64,000 nt of DNA, taken from assembly GCF_002209535.1 (NCBI RefSeq), contig NZ_NJIG01000007.1:310001-374000 (forward strand). Direction: 5' to 3'. The stretch is from Achromobacter marplatensis (GTDB lineage Bacteria > Pseudomonadota > Gammaproteobacteria > Burkholderiales > Burkholderiaceae_B). Positions 10,041 through 17,818 of this stretch are shown here, piece after piece (position 1 is the stretch's first letter; each line of letters begins with the position of its first letter). The notes beneath the pieces were generated by a model, which saw nothing but the letters and a program-made list of their open reading frames with translations, had not been told where the DNA came from and ran no database searches. A program made the position numbers and the translations under genes.

Positions 10041-10113
10041 GCCATAACCAAAGCGCGACCAGCCATAACCAAAGGGGCGGGCGACCCCCTGGTAAACGAT
10101 AGCCCCGTAACCA
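10041..10113. promoter_or_regulatory. Phased direct repeats between dta and TAXI receptor
   Basis: The 13-mer GCCATAACCAAAG occurs exactly at 10041-10053 and 10062-10074, a 21-bp period. A weaker copy (CGTAACCA) at 10106-10113 falls 42 bp further on, so all lie on one face of the helix. They lie 42-114 bp ahead of dta and 153-225 bp ahead of the TAXI receptor gene. This looks like a binding array for a regulator of one or both genes; no cognate regulator is adjacent. Confidence 0.5.
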
Positions 10114-10265
10114 TTGGCTACGCATGGCCTACATGCCAGAATTTCATCATAGAAATGGCCCCCAGGGGGAGGCCCGTTTTTGCGCTGGCGAACGCCCGCG
10201 GCAGAAACGACCCGACGCAAGACGTCACGTTGATAAACCCGTCACAAAGTCCCGGAGAAGCTCGC

Positions 10266-11225
10266 ATGAAACTCAAGCACTGGATCACCGCCCTGACCGT
10301 CGCGGTCGCCGCGGTCGGCACCGTGGGTTCCGCACAGGCCCAGCAGTTCTTCCGCATCGGCACGGGCGGCACCGCCGGCACGTACTACCCGATAGGCGGC
10401 ATCATCGGCAACGCGGTCTCGCAGCCCGGCAAGCTCATCGCCACGGCGGTGGCCTCCAACGGTTCGGTGGCCAACATCAACGGCATCATCGGCGGTTCGT
10501 TCGAAGCGGGTTTCACGCAATCCGACGTGGCGTACTGGGCGTATAGCGGCACCGGCACCTTCGAAGGCAAGCCCAAGGCGCAGGACTTGCGCCTGATTGC
10601 CACCCTGTATCCGGAAAGCATCCATCTGGTGACGCGCAAGGGCGCCGGCATCAAGAGCGTGGCCGATCTGAAGGGCAAGCGCGTGTCCATGGACGAGCCG
10701 GGCTCCGGCACGCTGGTCGACGTGCGCCTGATCCTGGGCGCCTACGGCATGGCCGACAAGGACATCAAGGCCGAATACCTGAAGCCCAACCAGGCAGGCG
10801 ACAAGCTCAAGGACGGCGGACTGGACGCATTCTTCTTCGTGGGCGGGGCCCCTGCCGGCGCCATCGCCGAACTGGCGTCCACGGGCAACATCGAACTGGT
10901 GCCGCTGGTGGGCCCCGAGATCGACGCGCTGCGTGCCAAGCAAGAGTTCTTCACGCCCGACGTGATCGCGGCCAATACGTACCAGAACCTGCCGGAAGTG
11001 AAGACCATCTCGGTCAACGCGCAGATGGTCACGTCAGCCAAGATCCCTGAACAGACGGTCTACGACGTCACCAAGGCGCTGTACAGCGACGCCACGCGCA
11101 AGACGCTGGATTCGGGCCACGCCAAGGGCAAGCTGATCACCCGCGACAACGCCATCAAGGGCGCGGGCATCCCGTTCCATCCCGGCGCCGAGAAGTTCTA
11201 CAAGGAAATCGGCCTGCTGAAGTAG
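10266..11225 (+). CDS. TAXI family TRAP transporter solute-binding protein
   Basis: 319 aa. A signal peptide ends at AQA (residue 25). It is followed by the family hallmark FFRIGTGGTAGTYYPIGG. In TAXI-TRAP systems this receptor captures a carboxylate or amino acid and hands it to a fused DctQM permease driven by an ion gradient. The frame is open 79 codons upstream, but ATG 10266 starts the signal peptide and has GGAG ahead of it. The permease gene follows after 233 bp containing an intergenic repeat. Ligand unknown. Confidence 0.93.
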   Translation: MKLKHWITALTVAVAAVGTVGSAQAQQFFRIGTGGTAGTYYPIGGIIGNAVSQPGKLIATAVASNGSVANINGIIGGSFEAGFTQSDVAYWAYSGTGTFEGKPKAQDLRLIATLYPESIHLVTRKGAGIKSVADLKGKRVSMDEPGSGTLVDVRLILGAYGMADKDIKAEYLKPNQAGDKLKDGGLDAFFFVGGAPAGAIAELASTGNIELVPLVGPEIDALRAKQEFFTPDVIAANTYQNLPEVKTISVNAQMVTSAKIPEQTVYDVTKALYSDATRKTLDSGHAKGKLITRDNAIKGAGIPFHPGAEKFYKEIGLLK

Positions 11226-11240
11226 GCCTGAAGTAGGCCC

Positions 11241-11316
11241 CCCCTAGCGCCTGCGGCGCCTCCCCCAGGGGCGCCGCAGCGGACCGGCAAAGCCGGCTCC
11301 GCGCGGCCCGGAATGG
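11241..11316. repeat. Dispersed intergenic repeat, copy A (CGGACCGGCAAAGCCGG core)
   Basis: Contains a perfect 10-bp stem (CTGCGGCGCC, 11251-11260, with GGCGCCGCAG, 11270-11279), then the core hairpin CCGGC-AAA-GCCGG, then a GCGGCCCGGA block. The same core and flanking TCCG and CCCGGA blocks recur at 41503-41596, also downstream of transporter genes. The rest of the 233-bp gap is GC-rich with no gene. Confidence 0.65.
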
Positions 11317-11458
11317 CGGCGGCGGTGTTGTGCGGCGGGCGTGCCGTTTTGCTGCAAGGGGCCGGGCACATTTCATCTACCTGCGGCGCGTTTGCGCCGC
11401 GCTTAGTAGGGCCGCCGTGCGCGGCCCTGCTTGTTGAATTTTCCTGAGAATCACAGCG

Positions 11459-13483
11459 ATGGAAATAGATCACGAGAAAACCCAGAAGCTGGCGGAGAAA
11501 TACGACTCCGAGATCCGCTTCCGGCCGCTGGACAAGACGGCGACCTGGATCGTGTCGGGCCTGCTTGTCACGCTGTCGCTCTTTCACTACTACACGGCGG
11601 GCTTCGGCCTGTTGCGCGAGGCCACCCATCGCGGTGTGCACCTGGCCTTCGTGCTGAGCCTGATCTTCCTGGTGTTCGGCTTTTCCAAGTCGCACTACCA
11701 GCGCGAGCCCAAGTCGACCTGGCTGTCGCCCGGCGGCATTCCGCTGTACGACTGGATCATCGCCATCGCGCTGGCCTTGTCGGTGCTCTACATCCCCTAC
11801 ATTTTCGAAGACCTGGCATTCCGCGTCGGCAACCCGATGCCGATGGACGTCTTCATGGGCTCGGTCCTCTTGATCGGCCTGCTGGAAGCCACGCGCCGCG
11901 CCATGGGATGGCCGCTGCCCATCATCGCGCTGGTCTTCATGGCCTACGCGATGTTCGGCCCGTACTTTCCGGGCCTGCTCAAGCATGCGGGCAACACCTG
12001 GCCGCAGATCGTCAACCACATGTACCTGACCAGCCAGGGCGTGTACGGTGTGGCGGTGGGCGTGGTGGCGACCTACGTGTTCCACTTCGTGCTGTTCGGC
12101 GTGCTGGCCACCCGCATCGGGCTGGGCCAGCTATTCCTGGACGTGGCCTCCACCGTGGCCGGCCGCTATGCCGGCGGCCCCGCCAAGGTGTCCGTGTTCG
12201 GTTCGGCCATGTTCGGCATGCTGTCGGGGTCGTCGGTGGCCAACGCGGTGACCGTGGGGTCGCTGACCATTCCCGCCATGATCCGGGTCGGTTATCCGCG
12301 GCACTTCGCGGCAGGCGTCGAAGCGGCCAGCAGCACGGGCGGGCAGATCACGCCGCCCATCATGGGCGCGGCCGCGTTCCTGATGATCGAGTTCCTGGGC
12401 ATCCCGTACCAGCAGATCGCGATTGCCGGCATCTTCCCGGCCTTCCTGTACTTCTTCGGCATGTTCATGCAGGTGCACTTCGAAGCCAAGCGCGAAGGCC
12501 TGCGCGGCCTGACGGCCGAAGAAATGCCCAAGCTCAAGCAATCGTTCAAGATGCGCTGGCCGACGCTGATCCCGCTGGTCCTGCTGGTGGGCGTGCTGGC
12601 CAGCGGCCGTACGCCGTATCTGGCGGCGTTCGCGGGCATCACGGGCTGCATCCTGGTGGGCCTGTTGAATCCGTATCAGCGCCTGCGCTGGCGCGATCTG
12701 TACGAAGCCTTCGAGACCGGCGCCAAGTACGCGCTGGCAGTCGGCGCGGCGGCAGGCGCAGTGGGCATCGTGATCGGGGTGGTGACCTTGACCGGCGTGG
12801 GCTTCAAGATCTCGTACATCGTGATCTCGGCGTCGCAGGCGCTGGCCGGCGGCGCGGCCATGTTCATTCCCGACGCCATGGCCAACTTGCAGACGCTGAC
12901 CTTGCTGGCCGCGCTGATCATGACGGGCATCGTCTGCATCCTGATGGGCTGCGGCGTGCCCACCACCGCGAACTACCTGATCATGGTCGCCGTGGCCGCC
13001 CCCACGCTGGTGCAACTGGGCGTGCAGCCGATCGCGGCGCACTTCTTCGTGTTCTATTTCGGCATCCTGGCGGACATCACGCCGCCGGTGGCGCTGGCCG
13101 CCTATGCGGCGGCGGGCATGGCGGGCAGCGACCCGTTCAAGACCGGGAACACGGCGTTCAGGCTGGGCATCACCAAGCTGATCGTGCCTTTCGTGTTCGT
13201 GTTTTCGCCGTCGCTGCTGATCTCGGTGCAGGGCTTCACCTGGTATGACTTCTGGGTGACCCTGTTCGGCTGCATGGTGGGCCTGGTGCTGCTGTCGGCG
13301 GCGTTCTCGCGCTACATGCTGGTCGGCATGAAGAGCTGGGAACGGTGGCTGTGCACCGTCGGCGCATTGCTCACGATCATCCCCGGCCTGACGAGCGGCC
13401 TGATCGGCCTGGCCATCTGCATCCCCGTCTTCATCCGCCAGTTGGCGGAACTGAAACTGGAGACGGCGGCCAAGGCGGCCTGA
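11459..13483 (+). CDS. TRAP transporter permease, fused small and large subunits (TAXI type)
   Basis: 674 aa multi-pass inner-membrane protein. The N-terminal part (about residues 1-170) corresponds to the small DctQ-like subunit and the remainder to the large DctM-like transporter. Family segments visible include GSAMFGMLSGSSVANAVTVG near residues 240-260 and SSTGGQITPPIMGAAAFLM near 285-305, plus an FGILADITPPVALAAYAAAG repeat of the same helical-hairpin motif near 530-550. It works with the TAXI receptor just upstream. ATG 11459 is used; the ribosome site is weak. Confidence 0.93.
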   Translation: MEIDHEKTQKLAEKYDSEIRFRPLDKTATWIVSGLLVTLSLFHYYTAGFGLLREATHRGVHLAFVLSLIFLVFGFSKSHYQREPKSTWLSPGGIPLYDWIIAIALALSVLYIPYIFEDLAFRVGNPMPMDVFMGSVLLIGLLEATRRAMGWPLPIIALVFMAYAMFGPYFPGLLKHAGNTWPQIVNHMYLTSQGVYGVAVGVVATYVFHFVLFGVLATRIGLGQLFLDVASTVAGRYAGGPAKVSVFGSAMFGMLSGSSVANAVTVGSLTIPAMIRVGYPRHFAAGVEAASSTGGQITPPIMGAAAFLMIEFLGIPYQQIAIAGIFPAFLYFFGMFMQVHFEAKREGLRGLTAEEMPKLKQSFKMRWPTLIPLVLLVGVLASGRTPYLAAFAGITGCILVGLLNPYQRLRWRDLYEAFETGAKYALAVGAAAGAVGIVIGVVTLTGVGFKISYIVISASQALAGGAAMFIPDAMANLQTLTLLAALIMTGIVCILMGCGVPTTANYLIMVAVAAPTLVQLGVQPIAAHFFVFYFGILADITPPVALAAYAAAGMAGSDPFKTGNTAFRLGITKLIVPFVFVFSPSLLISVQGFTWYDFWVTLFGCMVGLVLLSAAFSRYMLVGMKSWERWLCTVGALLTIIPGLTSGLIGLAICIPVFIRQLAELKLETAAKAA

Positions 13484-13504
13484 CCTGGATGGCGCGGAAT
13501 TAAC

Positions 13505-13533
13505 AGGGGCGGGCTTCGGTCCGCCCCTTTTTT
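13505..13533 (+). terminator. Intrinsic terminator with UUCG tetraloop
   Basis: 9-bp stem (GGGGCGGGC, 13506-13514, with GTCCGCCCC, 13519-13527, one G-U pair) closed by TTCG and followed by T6. It ends the TAXI-TRAP unit. The remaining 190 bp before smg must carry the smg promoter; I see no strong boxes. Confidence 0.92.
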
Positions 13534-13724
13534 ATTTCGCCCAATCTCGGATTTTGGCAGCAAATACCGGCAAAATAGGGGCCTGGATCCACAGGGTGAC
13601 GACATACAACATTCCGCCTTTTCGCCGGTTGCCCGGCTAAATAAATCAGCGTAAAGTAAAATTCATGTTTGCTGGTCTGCCGATCTGCGGGCCGACTGTG
13701 CAAACAGGCACAAAACTGCGCCAT

Positions 13725-14183
13725 ATGTTCGATATCCTGGTTTATCTGTTCGAGAATTACTACACGCCGCAAGCCTGTCCTGCGGCCGATGTGCTCGCTA
13801 AGCGGCTTGCCGCCGCCGGTTTCGAGCACGAAGACATCGACGACGCGCTCGGCTGGCTGTACGGTTTGGCCGAGACCACGGAACGATGCGTCGACCTCGC
13901 TCAGGCTCCCACCTCGGGAACCCGGATCTACACCGACAACGAATACAGCCAGCTCGGCACCGAATCCATCGGCTTCATCGCCTTCCTGGAATCGGCCGGC
14001 GTATTGCCGGCGCCGTTGCGCGAAATCGTCATCGACCGGGGCCTGGCTTCGCCGGAAACGCCCGTGCCGCTGTCCAAGATCAAGATCATCGCCCTCATGG
14101 TTCTCTGGAGCCAGGAAGCCGAGATCGACAACCTGGTCCTGGAAGAGCTGCTGGACGAAGAAGGCGTACGGTTGCTGCATTGA
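13725..14183 (+). CDS. smg: Smg family protein (DUF494)
   Basis: 152 aa, the usual length of the family. The start [13 protein letters not shown] is the conserved Smg N-terminus, which favours ATG 13725 over an in-frame ATG 20 codons upstream. The C-terminal segment with [14 protein letters not shown] is also typical. Smg is acidic, cytosolic and of unknown function; in beta- and gamma-proteobacteria it is usually linked to dprA and a topoisomerase gene. Here topB lies a few kb downstream, while dprA is not on its upstream side. Confidence 0.88.
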   Translation: MFDILVYLFENYYTPQACPAADVLAKRLAAAGFEHEDIDDALGWLYGLAETTERCVDLAQAPTSGTRIYTDNEYSQLGTESIGFIAFLESAGVLPAPLREIVIDRGLASPETPVPLSKIKIIALMVLWSQEAEIDNLVLEELLDEEGVRLLH

Positions 14184-14229
14184 TGACCCTGCGCCCCGGC
14201 CCCATGCATTGGGGCCGCTTGCCGTTGCT

Positions 14230-15108
14230 GTGACCTACGTAGGCCGATTCGCCCCCAGCCCCAGCGGCCCGCTGCATGCGGGCTCGCTCGTGGCTGCCCT
14301 GGCCAGCTGGCTGGATGCGCGCGCCCACGGCGGGCGCTGGCTGCTGCGCATGGAAGACGTGGACACGCCCCGCACCGTCGCGGGCGCCGCCGACGCCATC
14401 ATGGCGCAACTGGACGCGCTGGGCCTGCACTGGGACGGCGACGTCATGTGGCAGTCGCAGCGCCACGCCGCCTACCAATCCGCCTTCGACACGCTGGCCG
14501 CGCGCGGCCTGATCTACGGCTGCGGCTGCACCCGGCGCGAAATCGCCGATTCGGCATTGCGTGGCCAGACCGTGCCCGGCGCGGACGGCGAACGGCCTTA
14601 TCCCGGCACGTGCCGCCACGGTTTACCGGCAGGCCGCCAGGCGCGCGCCTGGCGCCTGCGCATCCCGGACGGCGTCGAACACTTTGAAGACCGCTGGCTG
14701 GGCCCGCAAGCACAGGACGTGGCGCAGGCGGTGGGCGACTTCGCCCTGCGGCGCGCGGACGGGCTATGGGCCTATCAACTTGCGGTGGTGGTGGACGATG
14801 CCGAACAGGGCGTGACGGACGTGGTGCGCGGCGCCGACCTGCTGAGCTCCACGGCGCGCCAACGCGTGCTGGGCCGCTTGCTGGGCCTGCCCCCCGTGCG
14901 CTATCTGCATGTGCCGCTGATCCTGGACGCCGCCAGCGGCCTGAAACTGTCCAAGCAGAATGGTGCCCCCGCCATTGACACCCAAGCGCCTCTGGCGGCG
15001 CTACAGGGCGCCTGGCGGGCCTTGGGCTTTGCGCCGCTTGCCGCCGACGCCGACTGTGGGCAGTTTCTGAGCGAAGCCACCGCGCACTGGGCGCGGCGCT
15101 TCCCCTGA
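14230..15108 (+). CDS. gluQ: Glutamyl-Q tRNA(Asp) synthetase
   Basis: 292 aa truncated GluRS paralogue without an anticodon-binding domain. It attaches glutamate to the queuosine base at the wobble position of tRNA-Asp. The N-terminal [16 protein letters not shown] includes the HIGH-like signature (LHAG), and KLSKQNG near residues 240-246 is the KMSKS-like loop. Zinc-ligand candidates are the CGC pair and the Tyr and Cys in YPGTC near residues 97-121. No ATG fits; GTG 14230 immediately before TYVGRF is chosen because the family N-terminus is short, but TTG 14209 is possible and neither has a clear ribosome site. It starts 46 bp after smg. Confidence 0.9.
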   Translation: MTYVGRFAPSPSGPLHAGSLVAALASWLDARAHGGRWLLRMEDVDTPRTVAGAADAIMAQLDALGLHWDGDVMWQSQRHAAYQSAFDTLAARGLIYGCGCTRREIADSALRGQTVPGADGERPYPGTCRHGLPAGRQARAWRLRIPDGVEHFEDRWLGPQAQDVAQAVGDFALRRADGLWAYQLAVVVDDAEQGVTDVVRGADLLSSTARQRVLGRLLGLPPVRYLHVPLILDAASGLKLSKQNGAPAIDTQAPLAALQGAWRALGFAPLAADADCGQFLSEATAHWARRFP

Positions 15109-15125
15109 CGCGGGGCCCCGTGCCG

Positions 15126-17756
15126 TTATAGCGGCTGCAGGTCCGCGCCCAACATCCGCACCAGCAGGGCTTCGCCGTTGTCGCCCACGCGCAGCTCGCC
15201 ATAGCGGGCGACCTCGAAACGCTTGGCTTCGCCTTCCTGGAAGAACCAGGCATTGGTCACGATGCGCACGCCGCGGTCGCGCACCCGGTAGCGCAGCGGC
15301 ACCTCGCCGTCGGCATGCGGATGCACGTCGGGCTGTATGCGCAACGGCGTGGCCACGCCGCGCGCGTCGGTCTTGAGCATCACATAGCCGTCCGGCTCGA
15401 AGCCGGGCAGGGTCTCGTCGTCAACCGGACGGTCGCCGCCCAGGCGCAGGCGCGTAATGTCGCGGCTGGCGGCGAAGTTCAGCGCCATATAGTCGCCCTG
15501 CATCAGCGACCGCGGGTCCACCGGCGCCAGTTCCAGGATGACGACCTTGCCCGAGGCTAGCAGCGTTTCACGCTGCCAGATGCCGCCGTTGGCCACCACC
15601 AGCACCAGCGCCAGGCCGCCCAGGATGGCCAGCGTGCGCCAGCGCAAGGGCGCCGACACCGGCGGCAGCGGCGCGCGGCGGTCGGGCGACTGCGTGCGCA
15701 TCAGCCGCGGCACCAGCCAGACCAAGCCGCGCAAGACGAACAGCAGCAACGCGCCGCCGCCCAGCCACAGCGCCTTTTGCAGCAGCGGCACATCAAGTTG
15801 GTAGTAGTAGACGCCCAGATAGGCCAGCAGGCTGATCACGCCGAAGACGACCAGGCGCAGTTGGTTCAGCCCAAAACCCAACAGCAGCCACGCCAGCGCG
15901 AAACCCACGCCCGGGCTGGGCAGCCAGAAGCCAGCCAGGATCAGCAGCGCAATCGGCACGCCCCAGGTGACGCCGGCGGTCAACACATGGCGGCGGGGCC
16001 ACAGCACCGCCATCGCGGCCGCCGCCGGCAGCAACGCGCCGGCGGTGACGAACAGGGCGCCCTGCGGATTCAGTTGCCACATGGCGGGCAGATGCAGGAC
16101 GGAGATGCCGCCCGCCAGCCACACCATGCCCTGCACCGACAGCAGGAACGCCCAGGCCAGCGGCTGCAAGGCATGGTCGCGCTTCGCGCCCCCGCGATGG
16201 CCCACGGTCAGGATCACGGCGGTGGCCCAGGCGCCGATCACGGCGATGGGCAGCCACACGACGCTGGACAAGGCGGGGTCGAAATCCAGCCACGCCTCCA
16301 GCAGGTCATCGCGCATCATCTGGGGCGACAGGCCGCGCCAGATCAGGCTGGCGCCGGCTCCCGCAATCAGAACGCCGGACAGGAAACGCAGGATCACATC
16401 GGGACCCAGCACGTAGATGGCCGTGGCCATCAGCAGCACGAATACGCAAGCGCTGGTGAACGAAGTGGAATCGGACAAACCGTAAATGATCAGCAACTGC
16501 CCGGCGAAAGCCATGGCCGTGCCGCATTGCCGCCAGAAGGGGCCCGCGTCGCTGCGCAGCACCGCCACGCCCGCACCGCACAGGACCAGCCCGGCCACCA
16601 GCGCGCCTTCTTCGGACGTGACGATGCCCGAGAAGCCCACGAAAACCAGCAGCAGCAGGGTGGCCAGCCAGGCGCTCAGGCCCAGCAGGCATTGCACGTA
16701 CCAGGGCGGTTCGGCGTGCGGGGCGGCGGCAGGCGCCAGCTGCGCCACGGGCGCGCCCGATTCCGCCGGCTCCACGGCATTGCCGGCCGATGCCGAGGCC
16801 GGCTCGGCGTCCGCCGCGGCAGGCCCCGAGACCTGAGGTTCGGCCGCCAGCTTGCGCAGCCAGCGCGCAGCCAGCACGGCTTCGGCCATCAGCAACGCCG
16901 CCAGGGGCAGCGCGGCCCAGACGCCGGGCTCCAGGCGCAGCAGCCATTCGCCCACGAAGCGCAGCGACACGCAGATGACGCCAGCCGCCAAAATGGCCAG
17001 GATGATCAGGTCACGCCGGACCCGCTGATAATAAAAGCCCAGCCCCACCGTCACGGCAAGCCACGCAATGCCGCTCTGCCCTTGCTCGCGGCCGAAGAAG
17101 AAGCCGACGAACATCAGGGACATGACCAGCGCGCTGACGACCAGGGCCGCCAGGATGCGGGGGCCGATCAGCGTGCTGGCGCGCCAGCGGTGCGCGGCCA
17201 GCTCCCAGCCCAGCAGCAACACCAGGTTCAGCCCTGCCATGACGAGGGTGATGGTGTCTGATCCGCCAAACACCGACAGCCACGAGAACATCCGCTCGCC
17301 CAGCCAGAGCGCGGCCGCCACGTTCAGCACCAGGATCCACAGCAGCCACACGGCCTGGCTGGCCGCGGCCAGTGCCCAGGGCAGCAGCAACAGCGCCCAC
17401 CAGGCGAACAATTCCCAGGTATCGGCGCCAGTCTGGTAAGTTTGGCCTAATAACGCGAGCAGGGCGCCCAACAGGATGCCGGCCAACGCCAGGAGCGCGC
17501 CAGGGATGCTGCGCCGCACGCCAGGGGTGCCCCGAAGGCGCAGCCCGGCCCAGGCGGCGGCCAGTGCGGCAATCGCCAGCAGGCCTTGCGTGCCGGCGAA
17601 GCGCTGCACTTTTGTCATGTCTTGCCAATTGGCGGCGACCCAGCAAATCGCGGCGCTGCCCAGCAGCAAAACGCCTAGCCAAAGGGTGCTTCGCGCCAGG
17701 AATTGGCGCCAAGCGTGCAGTTCGGATCCCGCTTGTCTTTCAGTGCCGACTTGCAT
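15126..17756 (-). CDS. Large polytopic membrane protein, DUF2157/DUF4401 + GDYXXLXY domain
   Basis: 876 aa. The N-terminal third is a DUF2157-like bundle of membrane helices (about residues 25-300). A low-complexity Ala/Pro/Glu linker follows near 305-355, then a second block of helices of the DUF4401 type (about 360-690). Last comes a soluble C-terminal region with the signature GDYMALNF at 754-761, which belongs to the GDYXXLXY family and is probably periplasmic. In many bacteria these three modules are neighbouring separate genes; here they are one polypeptide. Function is unknown. It is convergent with gluQ (17 bp gap) and divergent from topB (62 bp), so its promoter overlaps that of topB. 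Confidence 0.82.
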   Translation of the reverse strand: MQVGTERQAGSELHAWRQFLARSTLWLGVLLLGSAAICWVAANWQDMTKVQRFAGTQGLLAIAALAAAWAGLRLRGTPGVRRSIPGALLALAGILLGALLALLGQTYQTGADTWELFAWWALLLLPWALAAASQAVWLLWILVLNVAAALWLGERMFSWLSVFGGSDTITLVMAGLNLVLLLGWELAAHRWRASTLIGPRILAALVVSALVMSLMFVGFFFGREQGQSGIAWLAVTVGLGFYYQRVRRDLIILAILAAGVICVSLRFVGEWLLRLEPGVWAALPLAALLMAEAVLAARWLRKLAAEPQVSGPAAADAEPASASAGNAVEPAESGAPVAQLAPAAAPHAEPPWYVQCLLGLSAWLATLLLLVFVGFSGIVTSEEGALVAGLVLCGAGVAVLRSDAGPFWRQCGTAMAFAGQLLIIYGLSDSTSFTSACVFVLLMATAIYVLGPDVILRFLSGVLIAGAGASLIWRGLSPQMMRDDLLEAWLDFDPALSSVVWLPIAVIGAWATAVILTVGHRGGAKRDHALQPLAWAFLLSVQGMVWLAGGISVLHLPAMWQLNPQGALFVTAGALLPAAAAMAVLWPRRHVLTAGVTWGVPIALLILAGFWLPSPGVGFALAWLLLGFGLNQLRLVVFGVISLLAYLGVYYYQLDVPLLQKALWLGGGALLLFVLRGLVWLVPRLMRTQSPDRRAPLPPVSAPLRWRTLAILGGLALVLVVANGGIWQRETLLASGKVVILELAPVDPRSLMQGDYMALNFAASRDITRLRLGGDRPVDDETLPGFEPDGYVMLKTDARGVATPLRIQPDVHPHADGEVPLRYRVRDRGVRIVTNAWFFQEGEAKRFEVARYGELRVGDNGEALLVRMLGADLQPL

Positions 17757-17818
17757 CTGGCGAATCTCCGATCTTATTATCCGCGCTACTAAGGCGGGAC
17801 TACCGCCACTGGATACAC

